Source of the DNA: Candidatus Cryptobacteroides intestinavium
GTDB lineage: Bacteria; Bacteroidota; Bacteroidia; Bacteroidales; UBA932
Direction: 5' to 3'
NCBI GenBank assembly: GCA_017694845.1
Contig: JADIMI010000061.1
Span: 1-64,000, forward strand
DNA length: 64,000 bases
The stretch's first letter is position 1, and every line of letters starts with the position of its first letter. Below the pieces are notes generated by a model, which did no database searches, was not told the origin of the DNA, and worked only from the letters and a program-made list of their open reading frames with translations. Positions 34,276-43,871 of the stretch are shown in pieces. Made by a program: the position numbers and the translations under genes.

Positions 34276-35619
34276 TCATTTTCGAAGAGACTGCACGGCA
34301 GTGATGATGGCATCCGCTGCGCCATCTATGCCGAGACGTCCTGTATTGAGCACTATGTCGTAGCCGCTGATATCCAGCCACTGTTTTCCTGTGTACTGCC
34401 AGCAGTGGTTGGCGCGGCCGATGTTCACCCTGTCGATCTTTGACGCCGCCTCTTCGGCACTGATATGGAACTTGTCCATCACCTGCCTTACGGCGAATTC
34501 CTTGTCCGATCCGACAAAGACCTTCAGTACGTGAGGATTGTCCCTGAGGATCCAGTTGCCAAGACGGCCGAGGATCACACAAGGACCCTGATGTGCCAGC
34601 TCCCGGACAGTCCGGCTTTCGCTTACATAGATCGCATCATCCTTTGAAGGGTTCATCGACATCGGGATACTGCTGTCAGCAAGGATCATCTCCCAGAGTC
34701 TTGCAGTCGAGATATTCTGTTCGTTCTGTGCCACGAATTCCGGCGAATACCCCATCTGCTCCGCTGCCATATCTATGATCTGCCTGTTGTAGAAAGGACA
34801 GCCGAGCCTGCGCGCGACCTCCTCTCCGACAGCATTACCCCCGCTGCCGTACATCCGGGCCACCGTCACCACACAGTAGTCTCCCCAGCTGTCGGTATCT
34901 GCAGCAGTCCCGGAACCGTGACGTTCGCATGCAGGGATGAATATCCGGTCGAGCCAGCCTATATGGGGAGAGAACACCCTGACCATATATCCGACATAGA
35001 ACATAGACACTATGGTACCGACACCGACCATCTTCCAGTCCCACCTGCCGAAAAAGACAAACATAAATACAACGCCTACAGATACCAGGAAAGTATCCGT
35101 ACATATCTTCACCCTGCTGAAATCCTTCCCGAGGAACTTCGATATGGCCAGAGGTAAACCTTCCCCGGCAAGCATCAGAGAATCACATCTCACCTCACAG
35201 GCTATACCGAAGGCGAGAATGGCTCCTCCTGCCAGAAGTTCAAGGAACCTCAGAGGATATCCGGCCAGAGGACTTATTGTATAAGGGATCTGCAGGAAGC
35301 CGGTCAGCCACATCGTGAAATCAGTATAGAACCCGAAAAGGAAAGACACGACAATCTGGAGGAACTGCCGCTTCTCGAAGTCCTTCCTCAACAGCAATAT
35401 CTGGACTGTGATGAAAAAGACGTGCATACATATCGTCAGCTGACCCATTGTCAGCCCGATTCCAGGTATGAGGGACAGGATATATGGAGGTGCGGATATC
35501 GGGGATGAACCGAGATTGGCCCTGATAGAGAGCGAAGTCCCCAATGCGATGACAAACAGTATTACGACAAAACTCAGATAACGGCGGCCCCATTCCGCCT
35601 TGCTTCTTTCAACGGTCAT
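34276..35619 (-). CDS. YczE-like membrane protein fused to a cytidylate-kinase-like domain
   Basis: 447 residues in two parts. Residues 1 to about 215 carry several hydrophobic segments (YLSFVVILFVIALGTSLSIRANLGSSPISAPPYILSLIP) and look like the YczE/YitT-type integral membrane family. Residues about 245-447 are a Cytidylate_kin2-like P-loop domain, YCVVTVARMYGSGGNAVGEEVARRLGCPFYNRQIIDMAAEQ, with CVILGRLGNWIL and an Arg-containing helix VNIGRANHCWQYTG. No stop or frameshift separates them. The substrate and the reason for the fusion are unknown; phosphoryl transfer at the inner face of the membrane is a guess. Confidence 0.85.
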   Translation of the reverse strand: MTVERSKAEWGRRYLSFVVILFVIALGTSLSIRANLGSSPISAPPYILSLIPGIGLTMGQLTICMHVFFITVQILLLRKDFEKRQFLQIVVSFLFGFYTDFTMWLTGFLQIPYTISPLAGYPLRFLELLAGGAILAFGIACEVRCDSLMLAGEGLPLAISKFLGKDFSRVKICTDTFLVSVGVVFMFVFFGRWDWKMVGVGTIVSMFYVGYMVRVFSPHIGWLDRIFIPACERHGSGTAADTDSWGDYCVVTVARMYGSGGNAVGEEVARRLGCPFYNRQIIDMAAEQMGYSPEFVAQNEQNISTARLWEMILADSSIPMSMNPSKDDAIYVSESRTVRELAHQGPCVILGRLGNWILRDNPHVLKVFVGSDKEFAVRQVMDKFHISAEEAASKIDRVNIGRANHCWQYTGKQWLDISGYDIVLNTGRLGIDGAADAIITAVQSLRK

Positions 35620-35643
35620 TTATGATTTCTGCTTAACAGGGCG

Positions 35644-35651
35644 CAAATTTA
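35644..35651 (-). promoter_or_regulatory. -7 element for the membrane/kinase fusion gene
   Basis: Minus-strand TAAATTTG, 25 bp upstream of the start. No clear -33. Confidence 0.4.
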
Positions 35652-35676
35652 CTCAATTCAGGACATAATTGTACCA

Positions 35677-36720
35677 TTAATTCCCGAGAAGCCCGGACAG
35701 CCTGGAGAAAAGAGCTTCTCCATAGAGGTTCTTTCCGACTATGATTCCTGTAGAGCAGTCGATGAGATAGTTCCACGGCAGCCCGTTCACACCGTAGGCG
35801 GCGACTTCAGGAACATCGCGGAAGCCTGACGCGGGTATGTCAATTATGACATTTGTCCAGCCGAGTCCGTTCTCATGGACAAAATCCGACCACTGTTCCC
35901 TGTCGCCATCAAAAGACACGGCATAGACATCGAATCCTTTTCCCTTATATTCGGAATATGCAGATTTCAGATCAGGCAGCGACTCTCTGCAGGCACCGCA
36001 CCATGTCGCCCAGAAATCGAGCAGGACATACATAGCCCCGTCACGGTCTACGACCGATGCCAGATCTATGACAGCACCGTCAACGGACTCCCCTTCAATA
36101 TCCATATATTTTCCATCCACATCCGTCTTTGCACGCGACACGAGCTGTTCAAGAAAGAGCATTGATGGAGTCTGCCTCAATTCTTCCGGGAATCCTTCCA
36201 TAAGCCTCGCCGCAGTGATGGAACTTCCTCCGGACAATATGTAATAATCACACAGAAGACTGACTCCCAAGATATCATGATGCCGTGAAATCTCGCCCGC
36301 GAGAAAATCCAGCTTAGCTCTGTCATCCGCTATCGAGCGGAACTCTGCAAATATATCTGCAAGTCTGTCATTGGACGGGGTCCCGGTGAAGCCGTACCAG
36401 CCCTCGCTCTTCTCGACCGCCCTGACATCTCCCTCTTCCAATATGAAAGGATTACCGATATTGGTCGCGGAAGACATATCCTTCCCGAGATATGCATAGA
36501 CTATCTCCGCAGAGTCACATTCGCCTTCGATATGAAAAGAGGAATTCCCCACCATAGCCGAGTCAATCACCCTCCATTCATGATTCGTCACCAGATATAC
36601 ATAATCCCCTTCATATCTGCTGAAGAACGGGCCGCTCCCGGAGACCGTATATCTGAATCCTTCAGAACAGGACGCGACCATAACGGCGGCAGCCACAAGT
36701 GCAGGCACAAAATGTCTCAT
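35677..36720 (-). CDS. TlpA-like thioredoxin-fold lipoprotein
   Basis: 347 residues. MRHFVPALVAAAVMVASCSEG is a lipoprotein signal with the lipid Cys near residue 18. The N-terminal half (about 25-200) is a DUF4369-like beta domain and helical linker. The C-terminal half is a TlpA/ResA thioredoxin fold with the active site WATWCGACRESLP near residue 240 and a cis-Pro segment NGLPWNYLID. It probably reduces disulfides in the periplasm. It follows the EamA gene by 43 bp on the same strand. Confidence 0.88.
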   Translation of the reverse strand: MRHFVPALVAAAVMVASCSEGFRYTVSGSGPFFSRYEGDYVYLVTNHEWRVIDSAMVGNSSFHIEGECDSAEIVYAYLGKDMSSATNIGNPFILEEGDVRAVEKSEGWYGFTGTPSNDRLADIFAEFRSIADDRAKLDFLAGEISRHHDILGVSLLCDYYILSGGSSITAARLMEGFPEELRQTPSMLFLEQLVSRAKTDVDGKYMDIEGESVDGAVIDLASVVDRDGAMYVLLDFWATWCGACRESLPDLKSAYSEYKGKGFDVYAVSFDGDREQWSDFVHENGLGWTNVIIDIPASGFRDVPEVAAYGVNGLPWNYLIDCSTGIIVGKNLYGEALFSRLSGLLGN

Positions 36721-36763
36721 TATATTCGGATATTTTCCGTAAAGATACGAATTTTATATCGGA

Positions 36764-37702
36764 TCAGGCGTTGTCTTCGGCATTCCGGGCCTTGCTCTTG
36801 TTGACCAGGAACACTCCGCCGAAGATAAGTATGACGGCCAGGATCTTCAGTATATTGAAGCTGTCCATTCCCCAGATGATCGCGACAACGGTGGCCACCA
36901 CAGGCTGCACATAATTGTACATTGCCACAAGGGTCGGGCGGAGATACTTCTGCCCTACAGGCACTATCAGATAGCACAGGAAAGTGCCGAACACAAGTAC
37001 ATAAGCCAGTTCGGCATATTCAGTCAATGTAATGGAGTCCCAGCCGGTCAGAGCGAGACTTCTGGCTGAAACAGGCAGCAGCACTATGGATGCAAAGGTG
37101 AACATCCACTTCATCAGTGTCACCGGAGAATATTTCTTTATAAGATCCCTGAATATCACAAGATAGATCGCATACGAGCACTGTGCGAAAAAGCAGAGAA
37201 GGTCTCCGGACAGGTTCGACGACCGGGCTGCACTGCTGATCTGATCCGATGCGCCGGGAAGAAGGCGGTTGCCGAAAACCAGCAGCAGGGCACCGCAGGC
37301 CCCGAGCAGCACTCCTCCGGCTTTCAGGCCGGTTATCGGTTCCTTGATGAATATTGCCGCGAAGATCATTGTCACTATCGGAAGAGTGGTCGTTATGATT
37401 GACGCATCGACCGGGGATGTCATTGAGACACCTGTCACAAAGACGCACTGGTTGAGAAGAATCGCGAAAAGTCCCGCGAAGAACAGCTTCACATAGTCTC
37501 CCTTGTCCTCGACTTTCTCTCCGGGCAAGAAAAGAGAAATGATCCAGAAAAGTACAGCCGCCCCGAAGATACGCACGTCGGCCACAAGCAGAGAGGATAC
37601 AGCGTCGGAATTCATGGCAGCCTTCGAGACAGGGGACATAAGTCCCCACATAATGCTTGCTGCAAGCATCGATATATGTCCTGCCTTTTGCTCCTTAGTC
37701 AT
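36764..37702 (-). CDS. EamA-type DMT superfamily transporter
   Basis: 312 residues from MTKEQKAGHISMLAASIMWGLMSPVSKAAM. The ORF-track extension to 435 aa overlaps mgsA antisense and lacks membrane character, so it is rejected. Ten hydrophobic helices lie in two EamA repeats (GLMSPVSKAAMNSD near 20; AQCSYAIYLVIFRDLIKKYSP near 170). It is an inner-membrane metabolite exporter or importer of unknown substrate. A -7 element TATTTTTG lies at 37723-37730 on this strand. Confidence 0.9.
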   Translation of the reverse strand: MTKEQKAGHISMLAASIMWGLMSPVSKAAMNSDAVSSLLVADVRIFGAAVLFWIISLFLPGEKVEDKGDYVKLFFAGLFAILLNQCVFVTGVSMTSPVDASIITTTLPIVTMIFAAIFIKEPITGLKAGGVLLGACGALLLVFGNRLLPGASDQISSAARSSNLSGDLLCFFAQCSYAIYLVIFRDLIKKYSPVTLMKWMFTFASIVLLPVSARSLALTGWDSITLTEYAELAYVLVFGTFLCYLIVPVGQKYLRPTLVAMYNYVQPVVATVVAIIWGMDSFNILKILAVILIFGGVFLVNKSKARNAEDNA

Positions 37703-37722
37703 AATTTCCGGTTTTGAGGGCG

Positions 37723-37730
37723 CAAAAATA
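37723..37730 (-). promoter_or_regulatory. -7 element for the EamA gene
   Basis: Minus-strand TATTTTTG, 21 bp upstream of the start; no standard -33 seen. Confidence 0.4.
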
Positions 37731-37783
37731 CATAAAAAACCGATATTTTTCGTATAATTGTTCCTGTTTTTAATTACACGGAT

Positions 37784-38239
37784 ATGATACGTAACATTGC
37801 ACTCGTAGCCCACGATGCCAGGAAAGCAGAACTGGTCAGCTGGGTCCGTTTCAATGCAGGATCCCTGAAAACCTGCAGACTTTTCTGTACCGGCACAACC
37901 GGACGGCTCATCGAAGAGGCACTCAGAGAAGAACTTGGAGACCAGTGCCCTGAAATAACGAAACTGCTTAGCGGCCCGCTCGGAGGTGATGCCCAGATCA
38001 GCGCTATGATCGCGGAATACAAGGTCGATATGCTTGTCTTCTTCTGCGACAACCTCATAATGCAGGGGCATCAGAACGATGTGATGGGGCTGGTGAGGCT
38101 GGCATCCCTCTACAACGTGCCTTTCGCGACCAACAGGAGCACAGCGGACTTTATCATCTCATCCCCTCTCTTCCACGATCCGTCCTACGAGAGGATAATA
38201 CCTTCCTGCATCGAGTCCTACAAGAACCGAAAGCTGTAA
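37784..38239 (+). CDS. mgsA: Methylglyoxal synthase
   Basis: 151 residues, family length. It converts dihydroxyacetone phosphate to methylglyoxal and phosphate, a bypass of lower glycolysis. Motifs: NIALVAHDARKAELVSWV, FCTGTTGRLIEEAL (phosphate-binding), SGPLGGDAQISAMI with the catalytic Asp, and FFCDNLIMQGHQNDV with the conserved His. It is divergent from the EamA gene and ends at a perfect terminator. Confidence 0.96.
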   Translation: MIRNIALVAHDARKAELVSWVRFNAGSLKTCRLFCTGTTGRLIEEALREELGDQCPEITKLLSGPLGGDAQISAMIAEYKVDMLVFFCDNLIMQGHQNDVMGLVRLASLYNVPFATNRSTADFIISSPLFHDPSYERIIPSCIESYKNRKL

Positions 38240-38241
38240 AG

Positions 38242-38290
38242 CAGACTGAATACCCCCGCAACAGACTATGTCGCGGGGGTATTCAGTCTG
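38242..38290. terminator. Bidirectional terminator after mgsA
   Basis: CAGACTGAATACCCCCGC and GCGGGGGTATTCAGTCTG form a perfect 18-bp stem with a 13-nt loop between convergent genes. T-runs are weak, but the stem is exceptionally stable. Confidence 0.75.
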
Positions 38291-38316
38291 TCCGGACTTG
38301 TACCGGAGAAGGCATC

Positions 38317-40236
38317 CTATATCGTCACATCAATGTCAACTGTCTGGGGCATCATACATACATGCGCATCGCAGCACTGCCAGCCGACAGTGACCTTCGC
38401 AGTGCCTTTGCCATCACCCTTGACAGGGACAGACATGGTGACATCGCTTCTGTATACAGTCGTTCCCGCCGAGCCGTACTTCTCCGCTTCAGGAGCTATC
38501 AGCTTTCCTGCAGAACAGCCTTCAGGCATTGCCACTTCCACCGATACCGGGATATATGCATCAGATGATGCCACTTCCCTGTAGATATGGTATCCGGCTT
38601 TGATCCCGAAACTGATCTCTATCCTCTTTCCTGCTGAATCATCTACAAGCCTTGCAGACACCTTAACAGGAGAATCCGCAGCCTGCTCCGCTGATCCGGA
38701 AGCCTTCTGTTCCGCAGCCTTCCTTTCCTTGGCGTGATAGTCATTCCCAGGAAGATATGCCGGTCCGTCTATCATAAAGTACCAGCCTCCTGACTCAGTG
38801 AAGAACATTCTGTCCTTGTACTTCTCGTACCAGTCCCTCCATTCCGCCGGAGTATCGAATGTGCAGAGCGTATAGCGGTCCAGCACCTTTGCAGCCCTTT
38901 CCGCATCCTCTCCTGTCTCAAGACAGGTAATGGCCTTGTCGAGCAGACGGATATCATTGTTAGGTATCCCCCAGTCCTTGCACGTGGTGTCGACTGTCAT
39001 CACATACATTCCTTTACCTCCGTAGAAATAGTCCCTGTTCTCGTCATAATACTTCGGATATGCCTCCAGATCCGTCCCGAGTATGTCATACGCCTCTTTT
39101 TCATACCTTTCCAGATACTCGTCAAGAGTCATAGGCTTCTGCGGTGTGAAATTCAGGAAATATGTATCCTCCTCATCGAGCTTCTCTCCCCTCGCCTTCT
39201 TGGCCATAGCCTCCTTCTGCCTGCGCAGGCCTTCCTCATTGGACTCCTCCGTCCATTCCACTCTCTCCTCATAAGGCTCCATAGATGCCATATATTTCAG
39301 CTCTGCAAGGTACTCTCTGGTAGCGATCCTGTCATTGTACTTGCGGGCAAGCATTTGCTGGCCCTTGAACTTTGCAATATAGCAGATCGCATTCGCGAAC
39401 ACATCCTTCGCCTCATCAGTCATATAGGCAGGAGAAGCTGCGAATCCCCAGGTCAGGAAATTGCCGTGACGGCCGATAGCCACCGCATCGAGAGTCTTTG
39501 CACATACCCCGCTCGATATATACTCCGCATCAGGAGAATCCTCGTATCCCCACGGACGGGACACCATCCCGATAGGGAAACCTCTGTCAGACTTGTATCC
39601 TTTGGTCTGGACCCTCCACATCATAAGCGAATCCGGCATCTCTCCATCATAGTAATAGGTATAATGGAAAGCATCCTCTGGAGTCGGGCACTTCTCGAAA
39701 GTGAGCTTAGTCTTGAAAGGCCCCTTGAAAACAGGATGATCCTCTACCAGACTGTGCGCCTGGGCATCAAGGCAGAGACAGTACCAGTCATTCTTGCTTC
39801 CTATCGCACGGCCGAGAATCTCTCCCATAGATGCTATCGTCACTGCGGCACAGTCGAAATCCTCCGGCAGAAGCTGGGCCCTGACATACTTTATCACATT
39901 GCCTTCCGCATCCCGCTCTATCACCTGCGGCTTGACAGCAGGGATACGGCCGTCGAACACAGTGACATCATAGTCCTCGGACATCTCGGGCTTATAGTCA
40001 TCGCCCCGTATCACCTCCACGGAGTCGAAATACTCCTTGAGCATTGTCTCGAACGCCGCCATCCTCGCCCTCACGGAAGAATCCCTTGCTTCAGCCGATT
40101 TCTGGACAGAATAGGTCTCGTAATCCGGCTGGCCTCCGACATAAAGCACAGATAAGTCAGCCTTGCCGTTATGCAGCCCCGGAGTACAGGCTGCGACAGA
40201 TATTACTCCGCACAGGATATAAAACAAACGTTTCAT
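38317..40236 (-). CDS. Lipoprotein with a DsbD-alpha-like C-terminal domain
   Basis: 639 residues. MKRLFYILCGVISVAACTPG is a lipoprotein signal. The N-terminal third (LSVLYVGGQPDYETY...YDVTVFDGRIPA...HGNFLTWGFAASPAYMTDEAKDVFANAI) resembles a ThuA/glutamine-amidotransferase-like fold. The middle is charged and helical (RRQKEAMAKKARGEKLDEED). The last about 115 residues (VKVSARLVDDSAGKRIEISFGIKAGYHIYREV...VGWQCCDAHVCMMP) match the DsbD N-terminal/DsbC-corrector beta domain, with the two cysteines near the end. It lies 62 bp after susD on the same strand. The function is unknown; a redox-linked surface role is inferred. Confidence 0.75.
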   Translation of the reverse strand: MKRLFYILCGVISVAACTPGLHNGKADLSVLYVGGQPDYETYSVQKSAEARDSSVRARMAAFETMLKEYFDSVEVIRGDDYKPEMSEDYDVTVFDGRIPAVKPQVIERDAEGNVIKYVRAQLLPEDFDCAAVTIASMGEILGRAIGSKNDWYCLCLDAQAHSLVEDHPVFKGPFKTKLTFEKCPTPEDAFHYTYYYDGEMPDSLMMWRVQTKGYKSDRGFPIGMVSRPWGYEDSPDAEYISSGVCAKTLDAVAIGRHGNFLTWGFAASPAYMTDEAKDVFANAICYIAKFKGQQMLARKYNDRIATREYLAELKYMASMEPYEERVEWTEESNEEGLRRQKEAMAKKARGEKLDEEDTYFLNFTPQKPMTLDEYLERYEKEAYDILGTDLEAYPKYYDENRDYFYGGKGMYVMTVDTTCKDWGIPNNDIRLLDKAITCLETGEDAERAAKVLDRYTLCTFDTPAEWRDWYEKYKDRMFFTESGGWYFMIDGPAYLPGNDYHAKERKAAEQKASGSAEQAADSPVKVSARLVDDSAGKRIEISFGIKAGYHIYREVASSDAYIPVSVEVAMPEGCSAGKLIAPEAEKYGSAGTTVYRSDVTMSVPVKGDGKGTAKVTVGWQCCDAHVCMMPQTVDIDVTI

Positions 40237-40263
40237 TTTTCCGTTCTATAAATTGTGGATAAG

Positions 40264-40293
40264 CCAGGGCAGCCATAGAAAGGCCGCCCTGAC
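40264..40293 (-). other. Hairpin between susD and the lipoprotein gene
   Basis: AGGGCGGCC-TTTCTAT-GGCTGCCCT on the minus strand forms a stem without a T-run. It may set different mRNA levels for the two genes. Confidence 0.4.
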
Positions 40294-40298
40294 ACTGA

Positions 40299-41909
40299 TC
40301 AATAAGTATTCTGCTGTATCACGCCTTCAGACCTGGTGATCTCTACATCAGGTATAGGGGTCGCGAATTTCCGTGAACCAGGTTCGATCCTGTATTCGAT
40401 CGGTGCCTCTGAAGACAGTACGGTCGAAGTATTGTAAGGATAGAAAGTCTTCACAATAGTGACGTCATCAGAAGTGTCTTCATTGGCGTTGAGCCTCTTG
40501 ATATCATACCAGCGCATAGTGAAGGCCAGCTCGCGACGACGCTCCTGGAGGATCTTCGTGACAGCCTCCTGCTGCGAAGACACGGTGAAGAACCTGCTGT
40601 CATCAACATCTGACCTGATACGGGCGGCCCTGAGCGGGCGCAGGGTCTCCATAGCTTCCGTAAACTGTCCCTGACGAGCCTGGATCTCAGCCTTTATCAG
40701 CAGCATTTCGGACACCGTAGGGCCTGAAATGATATTGTCATAATAGAACTGACAGTATCCCGGATACCTGAACGCAGGGTCATGGCTGCAGTACCTGAGG
40801 GAGAAGTCCTCGCAGATATAGAACTCGAACCTCCTGTCATTCTTGCGGTGGTCATACACCTGTCCATCTTCCAGCTCTTCAGCCACTTCTTCAGGAGTCT
40901 CCTCAGACAGGTCCACTGCATAATTGTCCAGCAGCCCCTCGCTCGGGATATACCACCACGAAGCATAGGAACAAGTACGGGCGAAGAGAAGCTCTTCCCA
41001 TTCAAAGAGTTCAGGGAACCCGTTGGACCCGTAGAACTGGAGACAGGTATACGGATAATATACTTCCACAGTCTCTTTTGTCCCTGTCGTGGCATTGATT
41101 TCATATTCATCCGGTCTAGGGAAATATGACATCTGGGCCGGGTCATTGTAGTCCTTCAACGTACTGGTCTCCTCAAGCACTGCTTCAACCTGTGCAAGAG
41201 CGTTGGCATAGTCGCCGCGATAAAGATAATACCTCGCCGCGAAAGCGTGGACCGCAGCAGTGGTGCCTCGCCATACACGGCGCTTCCCGCCTGAAACAAG
41301 AGGAGCTGTAATGCCGCTGAGAGCAGCCTGAAGATCCGACTCTATGAATGACCAGGTGTCGGCAAGGTTCGCACGGGCTACACTTTCCTCGAAAGATGTA
41401 GTCTGCTTGAGAGGAAGTCCCGGCTCGTCCCCGTTGGTGCCGTCATAATACAGTGTATACGCCAGGGCAAGCTGAAACATAGAGTATGCACGGAGAAAAT
41501 GCGCCTCCGCCTTGAGATTGTCCTTATATGCCTGGTCTCCGGACACATCATCTATATTGGACAGCACCAGGTTTGCATAGTATATCTTGGAGTATTCACC
41601 ATCCCAGAGCAGACGCGCCGTCTGGGTGCATCTGGTATCGCACAATATGAAGGCGAGTTCGCTTACCGGAGAGAAGCTGGCTCCTCCATCCTCGATTTCA
41701 GGGGATATCCCGAAATCATCGCAGGCCAGAGCCGTATGGTTATACTCTGAATAGAACCTTGAATAGGATCCGAGTATGGCATCGAGCTGTTCCGCCGTCT
41801 CCAGGGTCTTCTGCGTCGACTTCGAAGGGTCCACATCAAGGAACTTGTTGCAGGACACCAGCGCAGGAGCGGCTATGGCTAACGCAAATATGATATTTCT
41901 TATTTTCAT
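40299..41909 (-). CDS. SusD/RagB-type nutrient-binding lipoprotein
   Basis: 536 residues with lipoprotein signal MKIRNIIFALAIAAPALVSCNKFLDVDPS, the phrase C-xxFLDVxP being typical of SusD. TPR-like helices include ALAYTLYYDGTNGDEPGLPLKQT and AEAHFLRAYSMFQLALAYTL. The family C-terminus (RRRELAFTMRWYDIKRLN) is present. It caps the SusC pore at the outer membrane and binds the ligand. It starts 12 bp after the susC stop. No glycoside hydrolase adjoins it, so the ligand could be a peptide or a glycan. Confidence 0.93.
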   Translation of the reverse strand: MKIRNIIFALAIAAPALVSCNKFLDVDPSKSTQKTLETAEQLDAILGSYSRFYSEYNHTALACDDFGISPEIEDGGASFSPVSELAFILCDTRCTQTARLLWDGEYSKIYYANLVLSNIDDVSGDQAYKDNLKAEAHFLRAYSMFQLALAYTLYYDGTNGDEPGLPLKQTTSFEESVARANLADTWSFIESDLQAALSGITAPLVSGGKRRVWRGTTAAVHAFAARYYLYRGDYANALAQVEAVLEETSTLKDYNDPAQMSYFPRPDEYEINATTGTKETVEVYYPYTCLQFYGSNGFPELFEWEELLFARTCSYASWWYIPSEGLLDNYAVDLSEETPEEVAEELEDGQVYDHRKNDRRFEFYICEDFSLRYCSHDPAFRYPGYCQFYYDNIISGPTVSEMLLIKAEIQARQGQFTEAMETLRPLRAARIRSDVDDSRFFTVSSQQEAVTKILQERRRELAFTMRWYDIKRLNANEDTSDDVTIVKTFYPYNTSTVLSSEAPIEYRIEPGSRKFATPIPDVEITRSEGVIQQNTY

Positions 41910-41921
41910 TGTATGTCAGAA

Positions 41922-43871
41922 TTAGAATTTGAACTTGAGTCCGATAGTGTAGGCTGCCTGGAGTCTCATCGATCCGCGGCCGAATTCAGGATCTTCCCCG
42001 TAACCGTTGAAATAGATGTTGAACGGATTGTTGCACTGGAGATAGACCTGGAGAGACTGCATACGCAGACGTGCCACCGCTGTCTTAGGAAGGTTATAGG
42101 CTACATTTATCTCCTGCACCCTGATATGGCTTGCATCCGCAACCAGATAGGACATATACGGATAGAACCTGTCCCAGAAATAATAACGTTCTTCAATCTC
42201 TGTCTGCGGAAGAGGGATGATCTCGTTCGGATCACCGTTCACCACCTCGTAATACTTGGCGTTAGGGATAGAACGGCCGCTTATTCCAGGATAGTTGAAG
42301 CTCTCCCTCATGAATTTATGCCCGAACTTGCCTGTCAGGATCAGCGAGATGTCGAAATCATACACGTGGAAAGAGGTCGAGAAAGACATATTCCACGGAG
42401 CGGTCATGACACCCATATAATACGAGACATCCATAGGCTCACCCGTAGGCCAGGTGTCGAATGTCTCCCTCAGTCCGCTCTTGTGGAGGATAGTAGGCTT
42501 CATCGCCGGAGCGTCCTCTGTACCCGTATTTATCAGTCCGCCATATTGGTAGCACCAGAGAGTGCTCATATCATAGCCTTCCATCCACGCAGAACTTGTA
42601 CCGGCATACATCGCCAGAGCATACGGATATGTAGGTTCCTGCTGGAGAGACGCCACTCTGTTACGATTGTAAGACAGTGTGAGCATACCATCCCAGGTGA
42701 CGTTCCTGGATATCCTGAGCGCGGAACCGACTTCGAGTTCGAATCCCCTGTTAAGGATCTCTCCGTTGTTCAGACGCATTGAGGTCGTTCCCTGGACGGC
42801 AGGGATCGTGACATCAGCGATAAGGTCTTCCGAATGCTTGTTGTAGACATCTATCTTACCGTAGAGCTTGCTGCGGAAGAAATTGAAATCCACTCCGACA
42901 TCCCAGGTGCCTGTCCTCTCCCAGCGGAGGGTAGGGTTACCGTAGCTGGACATAGAGCCTGTAAGTTCACCGGTCACGACATTCGGAGAAGAACTTATGT
43001 TCACGAGCGGCTTGAATGTAGTGGACTTGTCCACGTTGCCGTTATATCCGAACGTCGCCCTCAGGGTCAGCTGGTCGATCCAGGAGACATCTTCCATAAA
43101 GGACTCGTTGGCAATCTGCCAGCTTGCTCCCACAGACCAGAACGGTGAATACCTGTATTTCGGATCATCGGTGATAAGGTTGGAGGCATCTGTCCTGGCG
43201 CTTCCGGATACGATATATCTGTTGTCATACGTATAGGAAAGGTTGCCGAATGCGGAGAAATACCTGTCCGTCATATAGGAGAATGAATTCTGATAGTCCA
43301 ATGTCAGGTTGTAGTCCTGCCAGTCGGTCAGCTGGTAGACACCGGTACCTCCTATGCCGTTAGGGAAATTCCCCACGCTCAATGTCTCATCGTTGTATCC
43401 GTAAGTCCTCGGGGATCCGAAACTCTGGTAACGGTTGTCAATGGTCTCGACACCGGCGACGAATGCGATAGCGTGCCTGTCGACGAACGTATGGTTGAAA
43501 TTGATTTGGTTACGGAAAGTGATCACATCCCTTCTTGTCCTGCTCTGGTCGAGGAACCCGCCTGTAGGAAGATTCGCTGTCACGACATTCGTCTCCTTAT
43601 CCCATGTGGATGATGTGTTGACCTCGTTGCGGACAGTATATGTGTTCTCGTTATAATAGTTGTGTGTATGCGAGTCCATCATCTCGTACTGGACCCTCGA
43701 GTCAAATGAAAGTCCCTTCCATATCTTGACTGTGAATCCGGCCTGGATACGTGCGACGGAACTTGTGGAGGTCAGGCTGCGGTTGTCCATCTCCTGCAGA
43801 GGGTTCCAGCTCCAGTCGGAGTAAGGGAAGGCCCCCTCGGGCACATGGCGGTCCACATAATAAAGGCTCAC
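41922..43871 (-). CDS. SusC C-terminal fragment (barrel)
   Basis: The 3' part of the split susC. The nominal 649-codon ORF opens at a GTG inside the conserved YGVSLYYVD segment and has no signal peptide. Independent translation would not give an exported protein. The 4-base overlap with the first fragment reflects the frameshift, not coupling. Confidence 0.8.
   Translation of the reverse strand: MSLYYVDRHVPEGAFPYSDWSWNPLQEMDNRSLTSTSSVARIQAGFTVKIWKGLSFDSRVQYEMMDSHTHNYYNENTYTVRNEVNTSSTWDKETNVVTANLPTGGFLDQSRTRRDVITFRNQINFNHTFVDRHAIAFVAGVETIDNRYQSFGSPRTYGYNDETLSVGNFPNGIGGTGVYQLTDWQDYNLTLDYQNSFSYMTDRYFSAFGNLSYTYDNRYIVSGSARTDASNLITDDPKYRYSPFWSVGASWQIANESFMEDVSWIDQLTLRATFGYNGNVDKSTTFKPLVNISSSPNVVTGELTGSMSSYGNPTLRWERTGTWDVGVDFNFFRSKLYGKIDVYNKHSEDLIADVTIPAVQGTTSMRLNNGEILNRGFELEVGSALRISRNVTWDGMLTLSYNRNRVASLQQEPTYPYALAMYAGTSSAWMEGYDMSTLWCYQYGGLINTGTEDAPAMKPTILHKSGLRETFDTWPTGEPMDVSYYMGVMTAPWNMSFSTSFHVYDFDISLILTGKFGHKFMRESFNYPGISGRSIPNAKYYEVVNGDPNEIIPLPQTEIEERYYFWDRFYPYMSYLVADASHIRVQEINVAYNLPKTAVARLRMQSLQVYLQCNNPFNIYFNGYGEDPEFGRGSMRLQAAYTIGLKFKF

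Noticed and set aside
36764-38071. 435-aa form of the EamA transporter
   Set aside because: The extra 123 residues are non-hydrophobic and antisense to mgsA. The proper start is MTKEQ at 37702.
39355-40155. 266-aa plus-strand ORF
   Set aside because: Antisense shadow of the lipoprotein gene, without domain features.
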